Assembly: GCA_035711385.1 (NCBI GenBank)
Contig: DASTCG010000086.1
Span: 1 to 17,127, forward strand
Direction: 5' to 3'
DNA length: 17,127 nt
From: JACDAN01 sp035711385
GTDB taxonomy: Bacteria > Actinomycetota > Thermoleophilia > Gaiellales > Gaiellaceae
Made by a program: the position numbers and the translations under genes. The notes below the pieces were generated by a model. The model was given only the letters and a program-made list of their open reading frames with translations, was not told the DNA's origin and searched no databases. The first letter of the stretch is position 1. The number at the start of each line of letters is the position of its first letter. This document shows, piece after piece, positions 6,649 through 13,798 of the stretch.

Positions 6649-7482
6649 GTGAGCGCGATCGCCGACCTCGCCGAGAACCGCGTGGTCGAGGGCACCTACG
6701 CGGTCGCGAGGAAGGAGCGGCGCCGGACAAGGGCCGGCTCCGACTACCTCGCGCTCGAGCTCGTCGACCCGAGCGGCAAGATCGAGGCGCGGGTCTGGAA
6801 CGACGTCGAGATGCTCGATGCCCGCTTCGGGGAGGGCGATGCCGTGCGCGTCCTCGGGCGCGTCGACCGCTACCGCGACCGGCTCCAGCTCGACGTGCGC
6901 TCGCTCGAGCCGGCCGAGGGAGCGGACGCCGCCGACCTGACGCCGGCGTTGCGCCGGGACCGGGACGAGCTCGACGGCTTCCTCGAGTTCCTCGGCGCGG
7001 AGATCTCGCACGTCGGCCTACGCACCCTCGTGGGGCGAGTCCTGGCGGACGGGCGGTTCCGAACGGGGCTGCGCGAGCTGCCGGCGAGCCCCGGCGTTCA
7101 TCACGACTACGCCGGCGGGCTGCTGGAGCACACCGTGGCCGTCGCCACGCTCTGCCGGGAAACAGCGCAGGTGCACCCGAGGCTCCGCGGCGACCTCCTC
7201 GTGGCTGCGGCGATCCTGCACGACGGCGGCCGGACACTGGAGCTCGGCCGCGGGCCGGTCTTCCGGCCGACCGAGGAGGGGCGGCTGCTCGGCCACGTCC
7301 AGCTCGGCATCAGGCTGATCGAGTCGCACGCGGGCGGGCTCGACCGCGACGTCCTCGCCGAGCTCCTGCACGCGGTCGCCGTGCACCACGACGGCCGATC
7401 GGCCCGAACCGCCGAGGCCGCCGTCCTCTACCAAGCGAACCAGCTGGACGCAGTCGCGGCGACGAGACCCGTCTCCGACTAG
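6649..7482 (+). CDS. YhaM-like 3'-5' exoribonuclease/HD-domain protein (OB-fold + HD)
   Basis: 277 residues. An N-terminal OB-fold (about 10-90; SDYLALELVDPSGKIEARVW) is followed by a metal-dependent HD domain (about 110-272), the architecture of YhaM/CBF1-type exonucleases. Metal-site residues are visible: H161 in GGLLEHTVAVA, H191-D192 in AAAILHDGGRT, H216 in GHVQLG, H246/H247 in VAVHHDG and D267 in NQLDA. The usual HDxGK reads HDGGR here, a conservative change. It probably degrades RNA or single-stranded DNA from the 3' end in the cytoplasm; the substrate is inferred from the family. It starts with GTG and no SD. The EamA transporter gene follows after 3 nt. Confidence 0.88.
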   Translation: MSAIADLAENRVVEGTYAVARKERRRTRAGSDYLALELVDPSGKIEARVWNDVEMLDARFGEGDAVRVLGRVDRYRDRLQLDVRSLEPAEGADAADLTPALRRDRDELDGFLEFLGAEISHVGLRTLVGRVLADGRFRTGLRELPASPGVHHDYAGGLLEHTVAVATLCRETAQVHPRLRGDLLVAAAILHDGGRTLELGRGPVFRPTEEGRLLGHVQLGIRLIESHAGGLDRDVLAELLHAVAVHHDGRSARTAEAAVLYQANQLDAVAATRPVSD

Positions 7483-7485
7483 CCC

Positions 7486-8316
7486 GTGGTCGCAGCAGCC
7501 TGCGCGCTCGGGGCGAGCGTCGCCTGGGGCGTCGCGGACTTCCTCGGCGGCCTCAAGAGCAGGACGGTGCCGCTGCTCGTCGTGCTCCTCGTGGCGCAGG
7601 TCGTTGGACTGACCGCGGTCGCGCTGGCCGTCGCCGCCGCCGGGAACGCGCCGCCGGGACCCTCCGTCCTCTGGGGCGCGCTCGCCGGCCTCGCCGGGAT
7701 CCTCGGCCTCGCGTCCTTCTACCACGGCATGGCGGTCGGCTCGATCAGCGTCGTCGCGCCGATCGCCGCGCTCGCAGCGGTCGTTCCGGTCGTCTTCGGG
7801 ATCGCCACGGGCGACGAGGTCTCCGGTGTCCAGGTGGCCGGCTTCGCCCTCGCGCTCGGCGGCGTCGCGCTCGCCTCTTTCGAGCGGCACGAGGCCGGCG
7901 AGGTTCGCGTCGCCGCCGGCGTGCCATGGGCGATCGCCGCGGTCATCGGCTTCGGCGGCTACTACGTCCCCATGCACGCGGCGGCGGGCGAGGACTTCCT
8001 CTGGGCCGCGCTCGTGTTCCGCGCGTCGTTCACGCTGTACGCGCTCGTCGCCTGGCTCGTGCTGCGACCTCCGCTGCAGGCGGCACGAGGGAGCCTGGCG
8101 GCGATCGCGCTGATCGGCGTGCTCGACACGGCCGGCAATGTCCTGTTCGCGGCCGCGTCGAGCCGGGGCGCGGTCAGCATCGTCTCGGTTCTTGCAACCC
8201 TCTACCCGGTGACGACGGTCGCGCTGGCGGCGATCGTGCTCTCGGAGCGGATCCAGCGGCTGCAGCTCGCGGGCGTAGCGTCGGCCCTCGCCGGGGTGGT
8301 GCTGATCTCCAGCTAG
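7486..8316 (+). CDS. EamA/DMT-superfamily membrane transporter
   Basis: 276 residues, almost entirely hydrophobic, with about ten predicted membrane helices in two five-helix halves, the EamA duplication pattern. The first half contains VAWGVADFLGG, GLASFYHGMAVGSISVVAPIAAL and GVQVAGFALALGGVALASF. The second half repeats the pattern with LFAAASSRGAVSIVSVLATLYPVTTVALAAIVLSERIQRLQLAGVASALAGVVLI. It probably exports metabolites or drugs across the inner membrane, but the substrate cannot be told. The GTG at 7486 starts the first helix directly and lies 3 nt after the nuclease stop, so the genes are co-transcribed. Its stop lies 6 nt from the convergent VWA gene end, with no obvious hairpin between. 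Confidence 0.93.
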   Translation: MVAAACALGASVAWGVADFLGGLKSRTVPLLVVLLVAQVVGLTAVALAVAAAGNAPPGPSVLWGALAGLAGILGLASFYHGMAVGSISVVAPIAALAAVVPVVFGIATGDEVSGVQVAGFALALGGVALASFERHEAGEVRVAAGVPWAIAAVIGFGGYYVPMHAAAGEDFLWAALVFRASFTLYALVAWLVLRPPLQAARGSLAAIALIGVLDTAGNVLFAAASSRGAVSIVSVLATLYPVTTVALAAIVLSERIQRLQLAGVASALAGVVLISS

Positions 8317-8322
8317 GGAGTG

Positions 8323-9282
8323 CTACGCGAGATTCCGGCGGTAGAGCAGGAAGCCGAGCGGCAGGAGCGCTGCAAGGAAGACGTACGGCGCCAGCGGATC
8401 GATATCGGTTCGCACGACCTGGGTCGTCGTCCGCCCCCGGCCGACCGCCTGCCGGGCGGCCGCGATCGCACCGCCGAGCTCGTCCTCGCCGAACGCGCGG
8501 CCGCCGGCGGCCGCGGCCAGGCGATCCGCCGAGTCGGCGCTCGTAGGGTCGGCCAGATACGGCTCGGGCGCGCCTCCGGCACCGAAGACGCGCTCGCCGT
8601 CCCGCCAGATGCGTACGACGACGAGCTGGACGTTCGCCTGGGAGAACGCACGGGCGATCGCCTGCGCGTCGAATCTGGTCGTCTCCGCGTCGCTGAAGAG
8701 GACGACGAGCCGCCGCTGCGACCCGCGGAAGAAGTTGCGCTCAGGGATCGCCGCCAGCGCGCCGAACCGGGTGGCACGCACGTCTCCCGCTTCCGTGGAC
8801 GCAGGCCGGTCGACGCCGAGCGACTGCTCGAGCGTCGAGACGAAGGAGTCCCGGGCCGCGCTCGGGAACAGCAGCGGAAGCGTCTGGTCCGTGATCGACG
8901 CGAGGCCGACCGGCACGCCCGTGAGTGCGTCCCGGACCTGGAGAGCCGCCTGCTGTGCCCGCTGGAAGCGGGTGGTCCCGCCGGGCTCATCCGAGGCGAG
9001 CATCGAGCGGGACGTGTCAATTACGAAGAACGCCTGCGCGTCGGAGCGGGCGGGATGCTCCTGCGTCTGCTCGAGCACCGGCTGGGCTGCCCCGATCCCC
9101 ACGAGCGTGGCGAGCACGACGATCGCCGCCACGGTGTTCCGCTGGGAGCCGCCGGGCGGCGCGAGCCGGAGCGTCTCCCGCACGCGGGCCGCCCGCTGCT
9201 CGCTGCGGACGAAGGCGACGAGCGGGACGATCGCGACGAGTGTGACCAGGCCGGCGATCGGCGTGAGGAACGACACGTCCAC
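8323..9282 (-). CDS. Membrane-anchored VWA-domain protein (BatA/BatB-like), last gene of the Bat-like operon
   Basis: 319 residues with two N-terminal membrane helices (about 8-26 and 50-68), a von Willebrand A domain (about 83-270) and a C-terminal helix (about 297-313) ending YRRNLA, the topology of Bat aerotolerance VWA proteins. The MIDAS metal site is intact: DTSRS at 89-93 in AFFVIDTSRSM, with a downstream Asp in VVLFSDAETT. The frame continues further upstream but only over the preceding gene. The GTG at 9282 lies 2 nt after that gene's TAG. The VWA domain presumably binds partner proteins in a metal-dependent way as part of the MoxR system. A GTG two codons inside is an alternative start. 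Confidence 0.9.
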   Translation of the reverse strand: MDVSFLTPIAGLVTLVAIVPLVAFVRSEQRAARVRETLRLAPPGGSQRNTVAAIVVLATLVGIGAAQPVLEQTQEHPARSDAQAFFVIDTSRSMLASDEPGGTTRFQRAQQAALQVRDALTGVPVGLASITDQTLPLLFPSAARDSFVSTLEQSLGVDRPASTEAGDVRATRFGALAAIPERNFFRGSQRRLVVLFSDAETTRFDAQAIARAFSQANVQLVVVRIWRDGERVFGAGGAPEPYLADPTSADSADRLAAAAGGRAFGEDELGGAIAAARQAVGRGRTTTQVVRTDIDPLAPYVFLAALLPLGFLLYRRNLA

Positions 9283-9284
9283 CG

Positions 9285-9929
9285 CTAGTAGCCGCGGCCC
9301 TGCCGCGACGGCCCGCCTCCCGGAGCGCTTCGGCCCGGGCGGAAGTACGGGATGTTCTCGCGGATCCGAATCCTGGCAGCGCTCGGATCCATCAGGCGGA
9401 GCAGGTACTCGAGGTCGTACTTCGCCTCCTCGTTCGCGGGGTCGATGCGCACGGCACGCTCGAAATCCCGCTGCACCCGCCCGATCAGCCCGGGGCCGTT
9501 GATCGGATCCGCCGTCGCCTCGTCGAAGGTCAGCACCCCCTGCAGGACCGCGGCCTTCGAGCGGAGCGCAGCCGGGAGGTTCCGTTCGCGCTCGGCCTCG
9601 CCGAGCGTTGCCTGCGCCTCCGCCCGGAACGCCGGGCGCGAGAAGTCGTACGGATTGTCCGCGCGGCGCGCATCGACCGCGAACGCGCGCAGCGCATGCC
9701 GGTAGAGCAGATCGTCGCGGACGCCGAACGCGTCCTTCGCATACGGAAGGGTCGTGTCGATCTTCCATAGCCCCTCGGCCGCGGGCTGGGCCTTGAACGC
9801 GAGGTCGCTGCCGTCGAAGCCCCGCTGCACGGCCGCGGCATCGCGCGCGGCGAGCGCTGCAAGCGTCGCGAGCACGAGCAGAGCGACGATCGGCAGGCCC
9901 TTCACGAGCACCGAGCGCCAGCGCCTCAC
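9285..9929 (-). CDS. Membrane-anchored TPR-like protein of the Bat-like operon
   Basis: 214 residues with one N-terminal membrane helix (about 10-28), then a soluble helical region. The segment FERAVRIDPANEEAKYDLEYLL (156-177) looks like a TPR unit, and the tail is Gly/Ser/Arg-rich (RSAPGGGPSRQGRGY). It sits where BatC or TPR proteins occur in Bat operons, between two VWA genes. I chose GTG 9929, whose GTGA overlaps the upstream VWA stop, with a GGGGGA Shine-Dalgarno about 5 nt before it; the open frame extends 16 codons further without support. It probably has an envelope scaffold role. The family assignment is tentative because only one repeat is recognisable. Confidence 0.8.
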   Translation of the reverse strand: MRRWRSVLVKGLPIVALLVLATLAALAARDAAAVQRGFDGSDLAFKAQPAAEGLWKIDTTLPYAKDAFGVRDDLLYRHALRAFAVDARRADNPYDFSRPAFRAEAQATLGEAERERNLPAALRSKAAVLQGVLTFDEATADPINGPGLIGRVQRDFERAVRIDPANEEAKYDLEYLLRLMDPSAARIRIRENIPYFRPGRSAPGGGPSRQGRGY

Positions 9930-10840
9930 GCGTCCCCCGCCGTCGTCCGTTCGGGACGCCACGCGAGGCGCCCGCAAAAGTGCTCGTTCGCGGCGAGCAG
10001 CATCAGGAGCACGAGCGCGAGGCCCGCAAGCCCGGCCGGCACGCCCGCGTGCTCCGCACGTCGCCGCTCGTCGGCGAGCCGTGGCGGGGCCAAGTTCGCG
10101 CGGTCGACGAACGCGTCCTTGCCGACCATGCGCTCGAAGAAGAACCGATCATCGTCGAACGGAGCCATCGCCACGAGGTGCAGCGGGATCCCTTCGCGCT
10201 TGTAGGTGATCAGCTCCCTCGTCAGCGACGGGATGTCGAGGAGCGAGTCGTCGAGGTCGCTGATCAGCAACGTGCCTCTCTTCTCCTGCCCGTTCCGGGC
10301 GAGCATGCGGCGGGCGAGCTCGAGGCCGGTCGAGATCTTGGTCCCACCGCGGAACTCCTCCGACCACGGCGTCGTGGATTGCCGTCGGATCCGCTCGAAC
10401 TCCGGCGAGTCCGGGTCAACCCGGCGCTGTCCGGGCGGGCAGGGTGTGAACTCGCGCGCGATGCACACGTTGAAGGGCGCAATGGCGCGGAGGAACCCCC
10501 GGAGCTCGGTGCCCGGGGTTCCGGGCGGCATTGCCTCGTAGGCGACGCTGGAGAACAGGACGAGCCCGAAGTCCTGGTTCGTGGCCGCGAGGTACTCGAA
10601 CGGCTCCGTGAGCCGCTTCCGCGCGCTGCCGATGCTTGCGGACATGTCGAGGACGACCACGCCGCTCTTGCCCCCCTCGGCGACCCGGACCGCCGAGGCC
10701 CCGGTGTCGCGGGAGAGCCAGGCCGCAGCGAGGAGGGTGGCGACGAGCGCGGCCGCGAGCGTCAGCCTGACGACGGCGGTCCTGCGCATGGGCTCGACGA
10801 GGTTGCGTACGTCGAAGAGCGGGATTCCCTGGCGGCGCAT
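9926..10840 (-). CDS. Membrane-anchored VWA-domain protein, first VWA of the Bat-like operon
   Basis: 304 residues with a membrane helix (about 24-42), a VWA domain (about 58-225), a membrane helix (about 268-285) and a short charged tail. MIDAS elements are DMSAS at 65-69 (VVVLDMSASIG), T167 in GGTKISTGL and D195 in LLISDLDDS. A roughly 45-residue insertion in the VWA domain holds two Cys (C126 and C134, NVCIAREFTPC), possibly a disulfide if exported. The ATG at 10840 overlaps the upstream TGA by one base (TGATG), and the stop overlaps the next GTG, so it is locked into the operon by coupling. It likely pairs with the second VWA protein in a complex acted on by MoxR. N-terminal residues upstream of 10840 in the open frame are a shadow. 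Confidence 0.9.
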   Translation of the reverse strand: MRRQGIPLFDVRNLVEPMRRTAVVRLTLAAALVATLLAAAWLSRDTGASAVRVAEGGKSGVVVLDMSASIGSARKRLTEPFEYLAATNQDFGLVLFSSVAYEAMPPGTPGTELRGFLRAIAPFNVCIAREFTPCPPGQRRVDPDSPEFERIRRQSTTPWSEEFRGGTKISTGLELARRMLARNGQEKRGTLLISDLDDSLLDIPSLTRELITYKREGIPLHLVAMAPFDDDRFFFERMVGKDAFVDRANLAPPRLADERRRAEHAGVPAGLAGLALVLLMLLAANEHFCGRLAWRPERTTAGDA

Positions 10841-11754
10841 CAGTGCCCGTTCTCCGAGATCGCCTGCTCGACCTGATCGGACAGCGTGCCGACGCCGACC
10901 GCCTGCGGCGAGCCTTGCGACCACGCGAGCCGGCTCGCGTCGCGCGCGAGCGTGGGATCCCCCGAGCGCCGGAGCTCGACGGCCAGCCGCTCGAGCGCTC
11001 GGCGGCCGTCCTCGGCCGATCCCGACGCCGACGACTCGCGAACGAGCGCAAGAGCCTGCTCGAGCGAGGTTCGCCGGTCGACGAACCGCGCGCCGAGCCG
11101 CGTCGCGAGCCGGTCCAGGGGAAGGAGCCGGAGGGCGAGGACGGCGGCGGCGATCGCGAACAGCACGGCGAGCGCGAGACCGACGAGCTCGACGGCCCTC
11201 GGCGAGACGCGGTAGGTCGGCGGCGGAAGCGCGCGGAGGTCGGAGCGGAGTGCCGCTTGCTCGAGCGCGTCGGGATCGATCCTGCCCGCGGCCTTGAGCG
11301 GTACCCAGTCGATCGTTGCGGCATCGGGAGTCGAGGAGCCGCGGCGAGTGAAGTTGACCGCCACACCTCCGAGCTCGACCCTCCCGTCCCCGCTCGGCAG
11401 GCAGCGCGCGGTGAGGCAGGCGAGGACGTAGTCGTAGCGGAGCCGCGTCGTCGAGCCGCTGTCGCTTCTGGTTCGCTCGACCGGACGAAGCTGACGGTAC
11501 GGAGCGAAGTTGACGCCCACGTCCACCGAGTCGGGATCGACGCGTTCGTCGTCCACGATGATCTCGACGCGGGCCCGCACCGCATCCGCAAACAGATGCT
11601 GCTCGGGCTCGATCAGCGCCGTACCGACGATCGGCTCCTGGCCGAGCCCCGGCCCGCCGCCGCCGTCCCATGCTCTCCACGCCACGAGGCCGGCCACGAC
11701 GACGACCACGACCACGGCGGCCGCACCGGCCGCGAACAGCCTGCGGGCGCTCAC
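10840..11754 (-). CDS. BatD-like two-helix membrane protein of unknown function
   Basis: 304 residues, not matched to a named family by eye. A membrane helix at 6-26 is followed by an exported beta-rich region of about 150 residues (GTALIEPEQHLFADAVRARVEIIVDD; pair C113/C118 in LACLTARC). A second helix (187-211) and a cytoplasmic helical tail (LEQALALVRESSASG...ALERLAVELRR) complete it. Position, topology and helical tail recall BatD-type proteins, which present an exported domain and a cytoplasmic segment. It begins with GTG 11754 overlapping the DUF58 TGA (GTGA), preceded by GGGA; a GTG one codon earlier is also possible. It could bridge the membrane VWA proteins to the cytoplasmic MoxR/DUF58 pair. 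Confidence 0.8.
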   Translation of the reverse strand: MSARRLFAAGAAAVVVVVVVAGLVAWRAWDGGGGPGLGQEPIVGTALIEPEQHLFADAVRARVEIIVDDERVDPDSVDVGVNFAPYRQLRPVERTRSDSGSTTRLRYDYVLACLTARCLPSGDGRVELGGVAVNFTRRGSSTPDAATIDWVPLKAAGRIDPDALEQAALRSDLRALPPPTYRVSPRAVELVGLALAVLFAIAAAVLALRLLPLDRLATRLGARFVDRRTSLEQALALVRESSASGSAEDGRRALERLAVELRRSGDPTLARDASRLAWSQGSPQAVGVGTLSDQVEQAISENGH

Positions 11755-12707
11755 CACCGGTCCCGAACCCCCTCCTGCCGCAGCGCGACCCACTCGAGGA
11801 ACCGCGTGTAGATCTCCTCCGGGTCGCTCGTGGAGACGAGCACCGGGTCGAGGCCGAGGCCCTCGAGAAACGTCAGCGTCTCCTCCAGCCTTGCTTCGTT
11901 CGCCTCCCGGCGCTCGCGCGCCTCCCGCCGGCTGAGCCGGACGAGCTTGAGCTTCCCGGTGGGCGGGTCTACGAGCGGCATCACGACCGAGGAGACGTCG
12001 GGGAAGCTCTGCTCCCAGACGGGGTCCTGGATGACGACGGGCACGAGCTCCCACGGAAGCTCGGCGATCCACGCCCACGCCTCCTCGCTCGGCGGCGAGA
12101 GGAAGTCCGAGAGGATGAAGACGAACGTGCCCGCCGGCAGCGACCGGCGCATCGGGGCCAGGTGGGCGAAGGCGAGCTCCAGCGTGTCCTCGGGTGCGCC
12201 GTAGAGCGGGTAGTGGAGGTGCGACTCCTTCACGCGCCAGAAGTCGGCCTGCGCGTGCGGCGGACGCCAGAACGGCACTTCGAGGCCCGCGTCGCCGTTC
12301 GCCTCGGCCGCGCTCGCGTAGTCCAGGTAGCCGATCAGCCCCCGCGCCTTCGCAGCGCTGTCGGCGATCAGGTTCCCCGCCGCAACCATCGCATCGGGCT
12401 TCGAGAGCCAGGGGAGGCCGGGCGGATAGAGACTCATCGCCGGCCGCCGGTCGGCGACGATGACGACCCGCGGTGCCTCTTCGGCATACCGCTCCCGCAC
12501 GATGAACTCGTCCGTGCCGCGGGCCGCGGACAGGCGGGCTGACGCCGCCCAGTCGATGGCGTCGACGTCGTCCCCCGGCTGGTACGGCCGCGAGCTCGCG
12601 ACGTCGGAGCCCGTGCCGCGCCGGGCACTGTGGACCGCGCCGAACGCAAGCCCGACCAGCCGCCTCCGCGGGACGAGCGGAAAGGTGAGTTCTGTCGCCC
12701 CGCTCAT
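11751..12707 (-). CDS. DUF58 domain protein of the MoxR operon
   Basis: 318 residues. The DUF58 signature RPYQPGDDVDAIDWAASAR lies at 40-58, followed by DEFIVRERYAEE (66-77). A VWA-like fold follows, in which the metal-site position reads VVIVADRRPAM (81-91), so the canonical DxSxS is degenerate. DUF58 proteins almost always follow moxR and are thought to be partners or substrates of the ATPase. There is no clear membrane segment, so it is predicted to be cytoplasmic. It lies 9 nt downstream of moxR, and its TGA overlaps the next GTG. The C-terminal region (PPTGKLKLVRLSRREARERREANEARLEETLTFL) is charged and helical. Confidence 0.92.
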   Translation of the reverse strand: MSGATELTFPLVPRRRLVGLAFGAVHSARRGTGSDVASSRPYQPGDDVDAIDWAASARLSAARGTDEFIVRERYAEEAPRVVIVADRRPAMSLYPPGLPWLSKPDAMVAAGNLIADSAAKARGLIGYLDYASAAEANGDAGLEVPFWRPPHAQADFWRVKESHLHYPLYGAPEDTLELAFAHLAPMRRSLPAGTFVFILSDFLSPPSEEAWAWIAELPWELVPVVIQDPVWEQSFPDVSSVVMPLVDPPTGKLKLVRLSRREARERREANEARLEETLTFLEGLGLDPVLVSTSDPEEIYTRFLEWVALRQEGVRDRW

Positions 12708-12716
12708 CCGCCGTGC

Positions 12717-13751
12717 TCAGTGCGAGATCTCGACGACCTCGCCGCTGAGCGCGGCCTCGGGCCGCGGCGCCACCTCGAAGCACTGCTCGACGAACCGGCC
12801 CGCCGCCTGCTTTCGCCCGTGTTTCCGGATCTCGACCAGGAAGGTGGGCGTAAAGAGGATCCGGTGGCCGATCACCGGCAGGAACAGCTCCTCGATGTCC
12901 TCCGGGATCACGTAGTCCCGGTCGTGCAGGAGCGCCCAGGCGCGCGCTGCACGCTCGAGCGCGAGGCTCCCGCGCACCGACGCGCCGATGGCGACGGTGT
13001 CCAGCCCCCGCGTGGCGCGTACGAGGTCGATGATCCAGCGCTGCAGGAGCTCGTCGACGTAGACGTCCTCGGTCGCGTGGTGCAGCTCCTCGATCTCCTC
13101 CAGCGAGACGACCGGGCGGAGGTCGCCGAGCGGGTGGCCGTGCCGCTGGTCGCGGACGATCTGCATCTCGTCCGCCGTCTCGGGATACCCGAGCGCCGTC
13201 TTGAGGAAGAAGCGATCGAGCTGGGCCTCCGGCAGCGGGAAGGTGCCTTCGAGCTCGATCGGGTTCTGGGTTGCGAGCACGAGGAACGGCTGCGGCAGCT
13301 CGCGTGTCACGCCGTCCACAGTCACCTGCGTCTCGGCCATCGCCTCGAGGAGCGAGGACTGCGTCTTCGGCATCGCCCGGTTGATCTCGTCCACGAGCAC
13401 CACGTTGGCGAAGATCGGCCCCGCTCGAAACTCGAAGTCGCGCTCCCGCTGGTTGTAGACCGAGAGGCCGGTGACGTCGGTCGGCTGGAGGTCGGGCGTG
13501 CACTGGATCCTCGACGGCGTCGCTCCTTCGATGCTCTGTGCGAGCGCGCGGGCGAGCACCGTCTTCGCGGTTCCCGGGACGTCCTCGAGGAGCACGTGGC
13601 CGCGGCAGGCGAGGGCCGTCAGGACCAGCTTGATCTCCTCCTGCTTGCCGCGCACAACCGTGTCGATGTTCTCGAGCAGCCTGTTCGCAATGCCGACGGC
13701 GTCCTGGAGACGCACGTCGTCCCGTTGCCGCTCGGGCTCGAAGCTGCTCAT
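12717..13751 (-). CDS. moxR: MoxR-family AAA+ ATPase
   Basis: 344 residues, a typical MoxR AAA+ chaperone-like ATPase. Walker A is DVPGTAKT at 57-64, Walker B VLVDE at 118-122 and sensor 1 ATQNPIELEGTFPLPEAQLDRF at 160-181. The MoxR-specific segment QPTDVTGLSVYNQRERDFEFRAGPIFANVVLVDEINRA spans 89-126. The C-terminal lid domain includes the VRGSLALERAARAWALLHDRDYVIPEDIEEL region. MoxR ATPases remodel VWA-bearing partner complexes, and here the partners are the DUF58 and VWA genes that follow. It is the first gene of the six-gene operon. The ATG at 13751 lies close to a TATATT -10-like element and has no clear SD. Confidence 0.96.
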   Translation of the reverse strand: MSSFEPERQRDDVRLQDAVGIANRLLENIDTVVRGKQEEIKLVLTALACRGHVLLEDVPGTAKTVLARALAQSIEGATPSRIQCTPDLQPTDVTGLSVYNQRERDFEFRAGPIFANVVLVDEINRAMPKTQSSLLEAMAETQVTVDGVTRELPQPFLVLATQNPIELEGTFPLPEAQLDRFFLKTALGYPETADEMQIVRDQRHGHPLGDLRPVVSLEEIEELHHATEDVYVDELLQRWIIDLVRATRGLDTVAIGASVRGSLALERAARAWALLHDRDYVIPEDIEELFLPVIGHRILFTPTFLVEIRKHGRKQAAGRFVEQCFEVAPRPEAALSGEVVEISH

Positions 13752-13760
13752 CCGCGACTC

Positions 13761-13766
13761 AATATA
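13761..13766 (-). promoter_or_regulatory. Putative -10 element of the moxR operon
   Basis: Minus-strand TATATT lies 9 nt upstream of the moxR ATG, in the 47-nt gap after the YchF-like gene. It would give a very short leader starting near 13754. No good -35 is seen at the right spacing. The AT-rich hexamer stands out in this GC-rich window. Confidence 0.4.
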
Positions 13767-13798
13767 GGTTCAGCGTCCATTGACGGTTCGTTAAGCGG

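Noticed and set aside
6605..7237. N-terminal extension of the DUF1015 protein to 561 residues
   Set aside because: The extra residues are antisense to the YhaM-like gene and Arg-rich; family homology begins at 6604.
6591..8546. A 651-residue plus-strand open frame over the nuclease and transporter genes
   Set aside because: It is an Arg/Gly/Pro-rich out-of-frame reading of two clearly recognised genes.
11754..13503. N-terminal extension of the BatD-like gene to 887 residues
   Set aside because: The added part lies out of frame over DUF58 and moxR; the GTGA overlap at 11754 gives a proper start.
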